64,000 nucleotides of DNA from Vagococcus salmoninarum. GTDB taxonomy: Bacteria; Bacillota; Bacilli; Lactobacillales; Vagococcaceae. The notes below the pieces were generated by a model, which saw only the letters and a program-made list of their open reading frames with translations, searched no databases and was not told the origin of the DNA. Positions within the stretch are counted from its first letter, which is position 1. Each line of letters starts with the position of its first letter. The position numbers were made by a program, and so were the translations under genes. The stretch covers positions 83,841 through 147,840 of the forward strand of contig NZ_NGJU01000005.1 in NCBI RefSeq assembly GCF_003987495.1, written 5' to 3'. Below are positions 37,373-46,300 of the stretch, one piece after another.

Positions 37373-38590
37373 TTATACCGGCAATTCGATTATTTCAGCT
37401 TTTAAAGTTGCTGCTTGGTGGTGTCTTTTTCTTAACTCATCGGCCCGAATATTTAAAACAAAGCCGATACTAATTGATAACGTTAACAGACTTGAGCCGC
37501 CTTGACTTAAGAAAGGAAAAGTCACCCCTGTTAGTGGGATAATTCCCGTGATTCCACCAATATTAACGAAAGTTTGAATTAATAACATGCCGCCGATCCC
37601 TAAGCACATCAATGAATTAAAACTCGTTGTCGCTTTAATCCCTACCATAATAATTCTTAAAGTTAAAAATAGTAATATCCCTAATAAAAGGATTCCCACA
37701 AGGAGACCCATTTCTTCTAAAATAATTGAAAACATAAAATCTGAATGAGCTTCTGGTAAAAAGCCTTTCTTTTGAATACTGTTGCCTAAGCCTTTACCGA
37801 ACCAACCACCACTATAAATAGCATAATAGGAGTTGACCATTTGATGACCTAAATTATAGACATCACGGAATGGATCTTGATACGAAGCAAAACGTCCATA
37901 GACATGAGAAAAATTAGCCGGATACCAACTTTCAGGAATTAAGGCTAAGAGTTGGATAACTGCCACACTAAAAAAGACACCACCGCCACCAATTACTAAA
38001 GCATAGATATAACTAACACCACTTGCTAACACAACAACTGATGCGATTAAGACAAGAATTGCCGCCCCACCAGTATCTGGTTGTATTAAGACTAAGCCAA
38101 TGAGTAAACCGACTAAGAGTAATGGCTTTAGTGTCGCTTTTTTAAAATCTTTGACGATACCATCTTGCCGTCTAGCAAAAATATATGATAAATACCAAAT
38201 AATCATAATCTTTAAAAATTCTGCTGGTTGAATACTGCCTAAAGGCCCCATTTTTATCCAACCTCGGGCCCCATTAAGTTCTGTTCCTAAAGGAGTAAAT
38301 CGCGTTAGTAAAAGTAAGACACTAATCACGAAAATCCCAAACATAATAAATTGTTTATTTTGAAAAACTTTTGTTTTCATTTTATAAATAAACGCGATTA
38401 AAATCAGACTAATTATTAAAAATGCCGCTTCTTTTATCGCATCTGACCCTGCTGGTTTCGGATATAATTGATTCACTAAACGGTAAGAACTGGCACTGTA
38501 TGCCATAATCACACCAAATACCGATAGTACTAAATAAGGGATTAAGATCCCGTAATCCATGTAATAAAACTTTTTAGCCTTTTTGGGCAC
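37373..38590 (-). CDS. ftsW: FtsW/RodA/SpoVE family glycosyltransferase
   Basis: A SEDS peptidoglycan polymerase of 405 residues with ten membrane segments. SIQPAEFLKIMIIWYLSY, the catalytic-loop region ending HSDFMFSIILEEMG, and LPLTGVTFPFLSQGGSSLL are the family signatures, the last being specific to SEDS proteins. It is named ftsW rather than rodA because it lies between ylaN and pycA, as ftsW does in Bacillus. It probably acts with a class B penicillin-binding protein at the septum. The gene is 14 bases after ylaN. Confidence 0.9.
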   Translation of the reverse strand: MPKKAKKFYYMDYGILIPYLVLSVFGVIMAYSASSYRLVNQLYPKPAGSDAIKEAAFLIISLILIAFIYKMKTKVFQNKQFIMFGIFVISVLLLLTRFTPLGTELNGARGWIKMGPLGSIQPAEFLKIMIIWYLSYIFARRQDGIVKDFKKATLKPLLLVGLLIGLVLIQPDTGGAAILVLIASVVVLASGVSYIYALVIGGGGVFFSVAVIQLLALIPESWYPANFSHVYGRFASYQDPFRDVYNLGHQMVNSYYAIYSGGWFGKGLGNSIQKKGFLPEAHSDFMFSIILEEMGLLVGILLLGILLFLTLRIIMVGIKATTSFNSLMCLGIGGMLLIQTFVNIGGITGIIPLTGVTFPFLSQGGSSLLTLSISIGFVLNIRADELRKRHHQAATLKAEIIELPV

Positions 38591-38604
38591 TGACTTTCAC
38601 CTTC

Positions 38605-38898
38605 CTACTCCACATGACTTTCTTTTTGTTCCTCGTAAACATCGTTGTATACTTTATTTAATTCTTGCTCTAACTCAGCTAAGATTTTGTGACCTTCGTG
38701 GGTAGTAATAATGCCTAAGCGGACTGCATAATCCACCTGTCTAGAAAAGCCATACATTTGAGTGTCAACGACTTCCTCAAAGGCTTTACATTGGGCTATA
38801 CATAAATGATTTCGCTGATTACTTATCAGGCGTCTAATCTTTTTGGCTTCTTCATCTAAAACGTCTAAAGCAAATTCTTTCGAAATTTCAGTATCCAT
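38605..38898 (-). CDS. ylaN: YlaN family protein
   Basis: A 97-residue helical cytoplasmic protein of the DUF1507 family. FALDVLDEEAKKIRRLISNQ and KAFEEVVDTQMYGFSRQVDY, followed by AVRLGII, are the conserved helices. In S. aureus and B. subtilis YlaN is linked to iron homeostasis and Fur. It is the first gene of the transcript that continues into ftsW and pycA. The ATG at 38898 has AGGAGGG upstream and an extended -10 promoter follows the usual spacing. Confidence 0.9.
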   Translation of the reverse strand: MDTEISKEFALDVLDEEAKKIRRLISNQRNHLCIAQCKAFEEVVDTQMYGFSRQVDYAVRLGIITTHEGHKILAELEQELNKVYNDVYEEQKESHVE

Positions 38899-38924
38899 GA
38901 CGGACCCTCCTATCTAATTCACTT

Positions 38925-38933
38925 ATTATAGCA
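38925..38933 (-). promoter_or_regulatory. Extended -10 promoter of ylaN-ftsW-pyc
   Basis: On the minus strand TGCTATAAT (TATAAT at 38925-38930) lies about 27 bases before the start. The -35 region is weak. Confidence 0.6.
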
Positions 38934-39055
38934 CAAAAGCGAACTTTTTTAATAGTATCGAAAGAACTTTTCGTGTATTTTAAGTTTTACTTTAGCCTTT
39001 TATTATTTACGGATTTTGCTTTCTTTATTAGCTGATTTTTAGCTTTTTTCGTCAA

Positions 39056-39093
39056 AAAAAGCTCTAGAGAAAACTCTCTAGAGCAAGTCTTGC
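39056..39093 (-). terminator. Terminator of sodA
   Basis: On the minus strand GCTCTAGAGAG-TTTT-CTCTCTAGAGC-type pairing is followed by a run of T residues, 10-45 bases after the sodA stop. Confidence 0.88.
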
Positions 39094-39102
39094 AAAGCTT
39101 TA

Positions 39103-39711
39103 TTATTTAGCAGCTGCTAAACGTTTATTAACTTCATCCCAGTTAACAACATTCCAGAAAGCTTTGATGTATTCAGGGCGAACGTTGCTATATTTTTTAT
39201 AGTAAGCGTGCTCCCAAACATCTAAACCTAAAATAGGTGTTTTGCCATCTGTTAATGGTGAATCTTGGTTAGGGGTTGACATGATTTCTAATTTACCATC
39301 AGTGACAACTAACCATGCCCAACCTGAACCAAAACGGCCAGTACCGGCTGCAGCAAATTTTTCTTTAAAGTCAGCAAAGCTACCAAAAGTTGCTTCGATT
39401 TCTTCTTTAACTGCTCCTGTTGGTTCGCCACCTGCGTTTGGTGCCATAATTTCCCAGAAGAAAGTGTGGTTGACATGTCCGCCACCGTTATTTTGAACTG
39501 CGCCACGGATATCCGCTGGAACATTCGCTAAATCTGCTACTAACTCTTCAATTGATTTTTCACCTAATTCAGGATATTTTTCAATCGCTGCGTTTAAGTT
39601 AGTTACATATGTATTGTGATGCTTATCATGATGCAAGTGCATTGTTTCCACGTCAATATGTGGTTCTAAAGCATCATATGCGTAAGGTAATTCTGGTAAT
39701 GTGTAAGTCAT
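39103..39711 (-). CDS. sodA: Superoxide dismutase, Mn/Fe family
   Basis: Converts superoxide to hydrogen peroxide and oxygen. The 202-residue chain has the four metal ligands in their usual settings: [11 protein letters not shown] near residue 27, [11 protein letters not shown] near 80, and [11 protein letters not shown] near 165-170. [11 protein letters not shown] together with GSGWAWLVV suits a Mn enzyme, although metal use cannot be settled from sequence. It is monocistronic, with a GGAGGTATTAGA SD before the ATG at 39711. Confidence 0.96.
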   Translation of the reverse strand: MTYTLPELPYAYDALEPHIDVETMHLHHDKHHNTYVTNLNAAIEKYPELGEKSIEELVADLANVPADIRGAVQNNGGGHVNHTFFWEIMAPNAGGEPTGAVKEEIEATFGSFADFKEKFAAAGTGRFGSGWAWLVVTDGKLEIMSTPNQDSPLTDGKTPILGLDVWEHAYYKKYSNVRPEYIKAFWNVVNWDEVNKRLAAAK

Positions 39712-39756
39712 TCTAATACCTCCAATAAATAGTGTGTTGTTTCTTTCAACACCTTA

Positions 39757-39785
39757 ACTGTATCATTTCCAACTCTTCTAATCAA
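39757..39785 (-). promoter_or_regulatory. Promoter of sodA
   Basis: On the minus strand TTGATT (39780-39785) and TACAGT (39757-39762) are separated by 17 bases. Confidence 0.55.
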
Positions 39786-39935
39786 AATAAATGCTTGTTA
39801 ATCGGTCATATAGTCATATTCTTGTGTTTCTATCATAAAAAGATTACAATACCTGTTGTAACGAATCCTTAGTGGTTCGCTTGAAAAAATATTCAGAGAC
39901 AGTCTGAAGGGATTGAATCTGACGAAGGAGTTCAC

Positions 39936-40742
39936 ATGAGTTTATTACAACTATTTAAGGCAGCATTTGTCAAACCAACTGACTTACTTCAAGGCAAAGA
40001 TAAGTCTGGTGGCAAAGTTTTTATTTACTTTCTGTTTCTAACGTTAATAATGAGTATTCCTTTAGGTGTTGAATTAATTAAAGTTGTTGGCACGATGCAA
40101 AAAGACGTCACCGCCATTACCGACAAAATGCCTGATTTCTCAACAAAAGATAACCAGCTAACTACGGACACTCCCGATAGCGGCTTCATTTATCAAACCG
40201 ACTATTTAATTTTCACATTTGACCCCGATGGCAAACGTGACCAAGAGGATCTTCAAAACGACTTGATTGGTAATGTTATTGGTCTAGGTTTACTAAAAGA
40301 AGAAATTATCCTCACTGTTACCGATGATAATTTAATGGGATCACTTTTACCTTCTCGCTTACTAAAAATTCCTTACAGTCGTTTCGATAATGGTAACTTG
40401 ACGAAAGAATGGATTTTAAACAATGTGGCTTCCAATCCAAATTTAGTTAAAATTCTAATCATTGCTTTTAGTATCGCTTTGCTACCGATTGCTTTTGATT
40501 TACTGCTAACTATTGTCATGATGACTCTTGTCGGTAATTTATTTATTAAAATGCGTCGTAGTCAACTTAAATTAACTGAGAGTTTTAAAATCATCGTCTT
40601 TTCGGCAACTATTCCAGCAATTGTTTCAACTCTTTTATTAACTTTCTTCCCGATGGTTAATGCGAGTTTTGTCATGATGTTGATGACCTTGATGATTTAT
40701 CTCAAAGCTGTGCCGCCAGCTGAAGACAAACCAACTTTATAA
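39936..40742 (+). CDS. DUF1189 family membrane protein
   Basis: A 268-residue membrane protein. One helix lies near residues 30-52 (FIYFLFLTLIMSIPLGVELI), an extracellular region spans about 55-165, and three to four helices follow, ending at VMMLMTLMIYLKAVPPAEDK. This layout matches DUF1189, which includes MalA of streptococci, annotated in maltodextrin utilisation. No sugar genes are close, so that role is not supported here. The ATG at 39936 has GAAGGAG upstream. A leader of about 70 bases that can fold into small hairpins (TCAGA/TCTGA near 39893-39907) precedes it. Confidence 0.75.
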   Translation: MSLLQLFKAAFVKPTDLLQGKDKSGGKVFIYFLFLTLIMSIPLGVELIKVVGTMQKDVTAITDKMPDFSTKDNQLTTDTPDSGFIYQTDYLIFTFDPDGKRDQEDLQNDLIGNVIGLGLLKEEIILTVTDDNLMGSLLPSRLLKIPYSRFDNGNLTKEWILNNVASNPNLVKILIIAFSIALLPIAFDLLLTIVMMTLVGNLFIKMRRSQLKLTESFKIIVFSATIPAIVSTLLLTFFPMVNASFVMMLMTLMIYLKAVPPAEDKPTL

Positions 40743-40744
40743 AA

Positions 40745-40779
40745 AATAAAAACTAGCTGTCTCGCAGCTAGTTTTTTTG
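40745..40779. terminator. Terminator of the DUF1189 gene
   Basis: AAAAACTAGCTG-TCTCG-CAGCTAGTTTTTTT is a strong hairpin with a T run on the plus strand. Confidence 0.9.
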
Positions 40780-40843
40780 TATTCTTTTATGTTTTTAACA
40801 AAGTTTGTTACAATGTAATCAGACTTATTCGAAGGAGGATTTT

Positions 40844-41803
40844 ATGACTAAACCACTTTTACTCATTTTTCCAAAATTAACAGCTGAAGAACTAGCCTTA
40901 ATTGAACCATTAACTACAAACTATCAGCTGATTACTACCGAGGCCATCACAGCTGAAACACCCCTTGATCAAATTGAAATCACTTTAGGGTGGCAGTCTG
41001 AGCTGGGGAATCAACTTTTAGACTCCCCTACAAGTCAGTTGAAATGGATCCAAGCTTATTCAGCTGGCGTTGACTATTTTGACTTAAAAAGACTTCAAGA
41101 AAAAAATATTTTGCTATCTAATGCTAGTGGTGTTCATGGTATACCAATTACTGAATCAGTCATTGGCATGTTACTAGGTTATTACCGTGGCTTATTCACT
41201 GCAACTTTAGATCAACAACAACGGGCTTGGAATAAACACCCTAATTTAAGCGAAATCGCTAATAAAAAAGTCTTGATTGTTGGTACTGGTGAAATCGGTC
41301 GCAAATTAGCCCAAGTCTTAAGTGTCTTCGAGCTTGAAGTATATGGTATCAATCGATCAGGTTATTCTTTGCCAAACTTTCTTGAAACTTATCCCCAAGA
41401 CGAAATTAACGACGTCTTGCCATTGATGGACATCGTGATCAACATCTTACCTTTAACGAGTCAAACGACGCACTTCTACGATGCTGAACGTTTTGCTTAC
41501 ATGAAAGACGGGGTCGTCTTTATTAATGTCGGACGGGGACCTTCAGTTGATTCTAAGGCCTTATATGACAACTGTTTGAGTGAAAAAATTGCCTTTGCAG
41601 GCATTGATGTTTTTGAAGAAGAGCCATTGCCTCAAACATCCCCTTTATGGGAATTGCCAAATTTACTAATCACCCCCCATATTTCAGGGAATACTTTACA
41701 ATACAACCAACGTTTATTAACCATTTTTGCAAATAATTTAACTTCCTACAATCAAGTTGGGCAATTGTCCCAAAGTATTGTGGCTTTAGATCTAGGCTAC
41801 TAA
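40844..41803 (+). CDS. D-2-hydroxyacid dehydrogenase
   Basis: An NAD(P)-dependent oxidoreductase of 319 residues. VLIVGTGEIGRKLAQVLSVF is the Rossmann dinucleotide motif, and NVGRGPSVDSKALYD and the catalytic His region LLITPHISGN are present. The arginine and glutamate of the family lie in VGRGP and EEEPLP. It falls in the phosphoglycerate-dehydrogenase-like group often annotated as hydroxyacid dehydrogenase; the substrate is not evident. The frame is open from 40805, but the ATG at 40844 has GAAGGAGG upstream. A TACAAT -10 lies at 40809-40814. It stands alone. Confidence 0.88.
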   Translation: MTKPLLLIFPKLTAEELALIEPLTTNYQLITTEAITAETPLDQIEITLGWQSELGNQLLDSPTSQLKWIQAYSAGVDYFDLKRLQEKNILLSNASGVHGIPITESVIGMLLGYYRGLFTATLDQQQRAWNKHPNLSEIANKKVLIVGTGEIGRKLAQVLSVFELEVYGINRSGYSLPNFLETYPQDEINDVLPLMDIVINILPLTSQTTHFYDAERFAYMKDGVVFINVGRGPSVDSKALYDNCLSEKIAFAGIDVFEEEPLPQTSPLWELPNLLITPHISGNTLQYNQRLLTIFANNLTSYNQVGQLSQSIVALDLGY

Positions 41804-41821
41804 AATAATTTTAAATTTTTC

Positions 41822-41858
41822 ACAAAAAAGAGCACTCCTTAAGGAATGCTCTTTTTGC
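41822..41858. terminator. Bidirectional terminator
   Basis: AAAAGAGCACTCC-TTAA-GGAATGCTCTTTTT has A and T runs on its two sides, between the convergent dehydrogenase and HesB-like genes. Confidence 0.9.
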
Positions 41859-41870
41859 CTTTTGGCTAGC

Positions 41871-42170
41871 TTAACTGTTAGCAACATAATAATAAGTTGG
41901 TTCATCTCTTTGAGCGTCATAGTCCACGCTTAAGTCATAACCGTGAAAGAACCAGTCATCAATCTCTTCAGCGAAGAAATTAATCCCGCCATCTTTAACC
42001 GTCCCTAATGTCTCACGGGAAGGATTAGCGATTTCCATGCCTGTAATAAAACCAGCATGGACATTCGTGCTACCACCATATTTTCCAAAAAAGCGAATAC
42101 TATCGCCTTTTTCTAATTCTAATTCCTCAGTAAACCATTTTGTTGCTTCAGGTGAAATTGTTATTTTCAT
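41871..42170 (-). CDS. HesB/YneR-like protein without cysteines
   Basis: A 99-residue protein with the fold pattern of the HesB/IscA superfamily (MKITISPEATKWFTEELELE at the N-terminus and GKYGGSTNVHAGFITG in the middle). It has no cysteine, so it cannot bind an Fe-S cluster as IscA does. Such short YneR-type members are common in Firmicutes and their role is unknown. The frame opens with GTG at 42182; the ATG at 42170 is preferred because the conserved N-terminus starts there, although neither start has a strong SD. Confidence 0.78.
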   Translation of the reverse strand: MKITISPEATKWFTEELELEKGDSIRFFGKYGGSTNVHAGFITGMEIANPSRETLGTVKDGGINFFAEEIDDWFFHGYDLSVDYDAQRDEPTYYYVANS

Positions 42171-42259
42171 GAAATAACCCACTTTCTTTTCTTTATGCTT
42201 TTATTTTAGCATACCTCAGAAAAATTATCGGGCTTTATGCCTAAGACTGAAAAAGAGCT

Positions 42260-42919
42260 TTACTGCATTTTTTCATCTAGTCGTTCCACATCTTCATCGG
42301 CACCGATTAAGAGTAAGCAGTCATTTTTCAGGACTAACTCTTCCGCTAATGGTGAGATAATCAACTTTTCGCCACGACGAATCCCAACGATATTCAATCC
42401 GAATTTTTGTCTAAAGTTTAAATCAATTAGATTTTTATCAAAGAATTTTGGATTTGTGACTTTAACTTCTGCCAATGAGTACTCATCAGATAGCTCTAAA
42501 TAATCTAAAATGTTTTTTGAAACTAAATTATGAGCAACTTTAACCCCCATGTCTCGTTCCGGATGAACGACACGGTCAGCCCCAATCTTATATAAGACTT
42601 TAGCATGGTACTCATTTTGGGCTTTAGCTGTCACATTAGGGACACCCATTTCTTTAGCCATTAAAGTCACTAAGATACTTGCTTGAATATCTTCACCAAT
42701 CGCAATAATCACATGGTCAAAATTTCGTAAACCTAAAGAACGTAAAGTCATCTCATCTTGAGCGTTAGCGACAACGGCATGGGTGGCGATGTTCATATAT
42801 TCATTAATTCGATCCTCATCTTTGTCAATCGCCAAAACTTCTTGGCCTGATTCGACTAAAGTTTCACATAAACTACCACCAAAACGGCCTAGGCCAATAA
42901 TTGCAAAATTTTGTTTCAT
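42260..42919 (-). CDS. ktrA: KtrA-type potassium channel regulatory subunit
   Basis: A cytoplasmic gating ring subunit of a Ktr/Trk K+ transporter. Residues 3-135 form the RCK_N domain, with NFAIIGLGRFGGSLCETL as the nucleotide-binding motif and AIDKDEDRINE after it. Residues about 140-219 form the RCK_C domain, which binds cyclic di-AMP in many Firmicutes. Membrane partner KtrB is not encoded nearby, so it must lie elsewhere. The length of 219 residues is normal. It follows liaR by 28 bases in the same orientation and may be read through from the lia operon. Confidence 0.92.
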   Translation of the reverse strand: MKQNFAIIGLGRFGGSLCETLVESGQEVLAIDKDEDRINEYMNIATHAVVANAQDEMTLRSLGLRNFDHVIIAIGEDIQASILVTLMAKEMGVPNVTAKAQNEYHAKVLYKIGADRVVHPERDMGVKVAHNLVSKNILDYLELSDEYSLAEVKVTNPKFFDKNLIDLNFRQKFGLNIVGIRRGEKLIISPLAEELVLKNDCLLLIGADEDVERLDEKMQ

Positions 42920-42947
42920 CTCTCTGACTCCATTTCTTATTAACTAG

Positions 42948-43580
42948 TTACTTAACTATACCATGTTTGAAAGCATAAATCGCCGCTTGAGTTCGATCTT
43001 CCACGTCTAGTTTTGATAAAATATTAGAGACGTGAGTTTTAACGGTTTTCAAAGTAATAAATAACTCATCAGCAATTTCTTGGTTACTCTTACCTTCGGA
43101 AATTAGTAACAAGATTTCATTTTCTCGGTTCGTTAAATCTTCATGTAAGACTGGTTCATTTTTACGGGTCATGCGTTCCATCATCTTACCAGTTACTTCT
43201 GGTTCTAACACAGTCTCACCGCGATGAGTCGCTCGAATAGCATTAGCAATTTCACTTGCGGTTGAGGTTTTTAACAAGTAGCCAGCCGCCCCAGCTTCAA
43301 TGGCTGGATAAACTTTCTCATCATCAATAAAACTTGTGACAATAATTATTTTCGCTTGTTTCCAATCTTTTAAAATCGCTTTTGTTGATTCAATGCCGTC
43401 CATCACATCCATCACTAAGTCCATTAAAATAATATCTGGCCTTAACTCTAAAGCTTTCTCATACCCAATTTGACCGTTCTCAGCTTCACCAATGACTTCA
43501 ATGTCTTCTTGAATCGATAAATAAGAAGAGACTCCTAGGCGAACCATTTCGTGGTCATCTATTAACAATACTTTAATCAC
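42948..43580 (-). CDS. liaR: LiaR-type response regulator
   Basis: A NarL/FixJ-type regulator of 210 residues. The receiver domain (about 1-120) has the phospho-acceptor Asp in [14 protein letters not shown], Thr in IIIVTSF and Lys in GYLLKTS. The C-terminal LuxR HTH (about 145-205) contains [20 protein letters not shown] and [16 protein letters not shown]. Position after liaF and liaS identifies it as the cell-envelope stress regulator (also VraR or CesR). In enterococci changes in this system alter daptomycin response. Confidence 0.93.
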   Translation of the reverse strand: MIKVLLIDDHEMVRLGVSSYLSIQEDIEVIGEAENGQIGYEKALELRPDIILMDLVMDVMDGIESTKAILKDWKQAKIIIVTSFIDDEKVYPAIEAGAAGYLLKTSTASEIANAIRATHRGETVLEPEVTGKMMERMTRKNEPVLHEDLTNRENEILLLISEGKSNQEIADELFITLKTVKTHVSNILSKLDVEDRTQAAIYAFKHGIVK

Positions 43581-43611
43581 TATTTACACGCTCCTTCACG
43601 TTGTTTTTTAT

Positions 43612-44727
43612 TTACTCTGAGACTTTTTCAGCTTCGACAGCTAACTCAGCTTCTGGGCTAAGAGGTGGATCTAATACGGGAACTCTAATTTCCACACTGG
43701 TACCTTTCCCTTTAAAACTAATAATTTTACAAGTGCCTCCCATACCGGTCACCCGTTCTTTAATATTGTTTAAACCATAACTACCTACCCGGTCTTTCTC
43801 AACATCAAAACCGACACCATCATCAATCATCCGCAGTAACATGCTTTTATCGACTTTTTTAAAGTAGACTTCTAACGATTTTGCTTTAGCATGACGTAAC
43901 GTATTAGACAATAATTCTTGAACGATTCTAAAGACATGATCTTCCACGCCAGTCGGTAACTCAATGTCTTCAATTTCCCAATTCAATTCAATTTGAATTT
44001 TAGTTTGTAGCTCAACTAACAACTGTTCAATCCCTTTTTGTAAAGATTTACCTTCTAAAGTAATTGGTCGTAAATGCAAGAGTAACGCCCGCATTTCAGA
44101 TTGAGAAGCGTTAATAATCGTGCCTACCATGTCCATTTGTTTTTGAAAAAGTTCTTTCGTTTCATACTTTTTCGCTTCTTCTTGCAAGGCGGAAATCATC
44201 ATTGCTGCAGCGAAAAGTTGTTGACTGACTGAATCATGTAACTCTCGGGCTAAGCGATGACGTTCTTCTTGTAAAATTTGTTCTTTTGATTCCCCATCAA
44301 CCATCTGTGGGCGACTCGTTAATAATTGCAATTCCTTAGACATTCGTTGCATGTTTTCATTGATATTTGTTAAGTCTTGATCAATATCAGAAATATAAGG
44401 GTCGTGTTCAGCTCCCCGAACCCGATTTAAAAATAAATTACTATCATAGTTTCCATTAGCTAAAAGACGAACCTTTTCTTCTAATTTACCATACTGACTT
44501 CGTCTAACAAAGTAGACAGTAATTAAAACGATCACGCTTACTGTGACCGAAATCACTAAAATATAGACAATCAAAGGGACCCGGAATATTTTAGCTTCCC
44601 ATAGTTCTAAAAACCATTTATGTTTTCGGGTAGCATAAAAGTAGGAGTACAGAGTTAACAATAAAATAACATTTGTAAAAATAAAGGTGTAAATAAATAA
44701 GAGGGGTCGGGTGAGCTTCGACATCAT
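43612..44727 (-). CDS. liaS: LiaS-type sensor histidine kinase
   Basis: A membrane kinase of 371 residues. Two transmembrane helices (about 8-30 and 47-70) bracket a short extracellular loop, followed by HAMP, then HisKA_3 with the phospho-histidine in HRLARELHDSVSQQLF, then HATPase with MIDDGVGFD and YGLNNIKERVTGMGG. The short loop suggests that it senses through LiaF rather than by direct ligand binding. The gene overlaps liaF by 4 bases, which indicates coupled translation. Confidence 0.93.
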   Translation of the reverse strand: MMSKLTRPLLFIYTFIFTNVILLLTLYSYFYATRKHKWFLELWEAKIFRVPLIVYILVISVTVSVIVLITVYFVRRSQYGKLEEKVRLLANGNYDSNLFLNRVRGAEHDPYISDIDQDLTNINENMQRMSKELQLLTSRPQMVDGESKEQILQEERHRLARELHDSVSQQLFAAAMMISALQEEAKKYETKELFQKQMDMVGTIINASQSEMRALLLHLRPITLEGKSLQKGIEQLLVELQTKIQIELNWEIEDIELPTGVEDHVFRIVQELLSNTLRHAKAKSLEVYFKKVDKSMLLRMIDDGVGFDVEKDRVGSYGLNNIKERVTGMGGTCKIISFKGKGTSVEIRVPVLDPPLSPEAELAVEAEKVSE

Positions 44728-45464
44728 ATGCGAATCACCTCAACATCCCCCATTAAGGTACTAGTAACAATTTTTAAGCGGCGGTTGTTACCGTCGTAGT
44801 CTTGACTGTAGACTTTTAAAGACTCATTTTTAATTCTAAAAAATTCATCTTCAAAAATAACATTACCTAATAAGGTAGAGTGTTCTAAGACAATCCCAAT
44901 CCCTACCGGTACAAGGACTCGTGTTCGGCCAAAACCTTTACGAATCATAATAACGTTGTCGGTTTTCGGTAATAAAGTATTTCCTAAATCAATAATCGTA
45001 TCACCGGAGATAATCGTAAAATTGATATCATCCCATTCATAGACATTACTACCAATTCGTTGGTTACCAATCCAAGGACGTTTAAACCGGCGCCCATTCT
45101 TTGGTTCACTTTCGGCAGTTTCAACCATTAACATGTGTTTTTTTCGCCAAGGGGCATTTTGAAACAACTCCACCCCAGAAACTTCCACACCTTTAAGCCC
45201 GATAAAGATGACAGCAAAAATCATCATAATCCAAATCATCGGACTACTGATTAATAAGATCAAGCCAATCACAACTAAACTCACAATCAACTGAAACTGG
45301 TTAAAAGATGTTTTGATGCTTTTCTTTAAGGCATAAAGCAAATTAATGACTGCCAAAGTTAAGAATACAATGGCTGCGGGGTTATTTATTAATTGATAGC
45401 CTGCCAAAATTAATAACAACGCTTCAATAATAAAAAAGAATTTCCATGAGCTATTCATTTTCAT
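44724..45464 (-). CDS. liaF: LiaF-type inhibitor of the LiaRS system
   Basis: A membrane protein of 246 residues. Four hydrophobic segments lie in residues 8-100, followed by a soluble C-terminal beta-rich domain (about 135-246) with IISGDTIIDLGNTLLPKTDN and GFGRTRVLVPVGIGIVLEHS, the DUF2154 pattern. In other Firmicutes LiaF holds LiaS in check in unstressed cells. It is the first gene of the lia operon, preceded by a promoter and a palindrome. There is no liaIH pair in the window. Confidence 0.92.
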   Translation of the reverse strand: MKMNSSWKFFFIIEALLLILAGYQLINNPAAIVFLTLAVINLLYALKKSIKTSFNQFQLIVSLVVIGLILLISSPMIWIMMIFAVIFIGLKGVEVSGVELFQNAPWRKKHMLMVETAESEPKNGRRFKRPWIGNQRIGSNVYEWDDINFTIISGDTIIDLGNTLLPKTDNVIMIRKGFGRTRVLVPVGIGIVLEHSTLLGNVIFEDEFFRIKNESLKVYSQDYDGNNRRLKIVTSTLMGDVEVIRI

Positions 45465-45493
45465 TGCTCCTATCGTTTATAGTTTGTTATCTA

Positions 45494-45522
45494 ATTATAC
45501 TGAACTCCGTAAACTTCTTGAA
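45494..45522 (-). promoter_or_regulatory. Promoter of the liaFSR operon
   Basis: On the minus strand TATAAT (45494-45499) follows a poor -35 TTCAAG (45517-45522) by 17 bases. A weak -35 suits a promoter that needs an activator. Confidence 0.55.
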
Positions 45523-45545
45523 GTTGCTTGAGAAGGACATCTCTC

Positions 45546-45561
45546 TACGACTTTAGTCTTA
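45546..45561. promoter_or_regulatory. Candidate LiaR box
   Basis: TA-C-GACT-TT-AGTC-T-TA is a palindrome with GACT/AGTC arms (45549-45558). Its centre lies about 66 bases upstream of the expected start site, a common place for an activator. LiaR/VraR/CesR sites are short palindromes of this type; the assignment is inference. Confidence 0.55.
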
Positions 45562-45632
45562 GTTTTGACATTCTCCTAAATGATACCGAAATTACCTTCA
45601 TAATACTACCTTTATTTACTATTTCTTTAAAT

Positions 45633-45668
45633 AAAAAGACTTAGCATATGAGTTCATGCTAAGCCTTT
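45633..45668 (-). terminator. Terminator of greA
   Basis: On the minus strand GGCTTAGCATGAACTC pairs with GAGTTCATGCTAAGTC in part (core CTTAGCATG/CATGCTAAG), followed by TTTTTATTT. Confidence 0.8.
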
Positions 45669-45671
45669 ACA

Positions 45672-46145
45672 TTAAGCTACTTTAACAATTTTAACTTTCA
45701 TGTCGCCACCTGGTGTTTGAATCGTTACTTCATCGCCAATTTTTTTATCGATTAAAGCTTTGGCAATCGGTGAATCATTTGAAATTTTACCTGATAATGG
45801 ATCCGCTTCAGCGCTTCCAACGATCACGTATTCTTCTTCTTCACCGTCTGGTAATTCAATAAAAGTAACTGTCCGGCCTAGAGTAACAATATCTGGGGCA
45901 ACGGCATTGCTATTAATGATTTCAGCAAAACGAATCATGTTTTCTAACGTTGTGATGCGGCCTTCAGTGAAAGCTTGCTCATCTTTAGCTGATTCGTATT
46001 CTGAGTTTTCTGATAAATCCCCAAAGCTGCGAGCGATTTTAATACGTTCAACAATTTCTTTACGTCTAACGGTAATTAATTCTTCTAATTCCTGTTCTAA
46101 TTTTTCTTTACCTTCTATGGTCATTGGAAAGACTTTTTCTACCAT
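45672..46145 (-). CDS. greA: Transcription elongation factor GreA
   Basis: Rescues backtracked RNA polymerase by stimulating transcript cleavage. The 157-residue chain has the N-terminal coiled coil (about 8-75), with acidic residues at the tip near [17 protein letters not shown], and the C-terminal FKBP-like domain (about 80-157, with [19 protein letters not shown]). [16 protein letters not shown] is the usual start region. It follows mltG on the same strand, as in many Firmicutes, but with a hairpin between the two genes. Confidence 0.95.
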   Translation of the reverse strand: MVEKVFPMTIEGKEKLEQELEELITVRRKEIVERIKIARSFGDLSENSEYESAKDEQAFTEGRITTLENMIRFAEIINSNAVAPDIVTLGRTVTFIELPDGEEEEYVIVGSAEADPLSGKISNDSPIAKALIDKKIGDEVTIQTPGGDMKVKIVKVA

Positions 46146-46187
46146 TTTAATTTCTACTCCTTTAATATCATTTATGTGTAAAATGAA

Positions 46188-46220
46188 GAGCTTTTCCAGA
46201 GCTCACTCTGGAAAAGCTTG
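46188..46220 (-). terminator. Hairpin between mltG and greA
   Basis: On the minus strand AGCTTTTCCAGAG-TGAG-CTCTGGAAAAGCT is a perfect 13-bp stem followed by CTTCATTTT. The U content is low, so it may be a partial terminator or an RNA-stability element rather than a strong stop. Confidence 0.6.
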
Positions 46221-46300
46221 TAATTTATATCCCAAAGATTACCACGTCTTTCCCTAAATGTAAATAGTAAAAGCGTTTTTTTGAGATAATCGTCTCTAAC

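Noticed and set aside
45760-46257. 165-codon plus-strand frame opposite greA
   Set aside because: greA is unmistakable on the other strand; the plus-strand frame has a Ser-rich shadow composition and no promoter.
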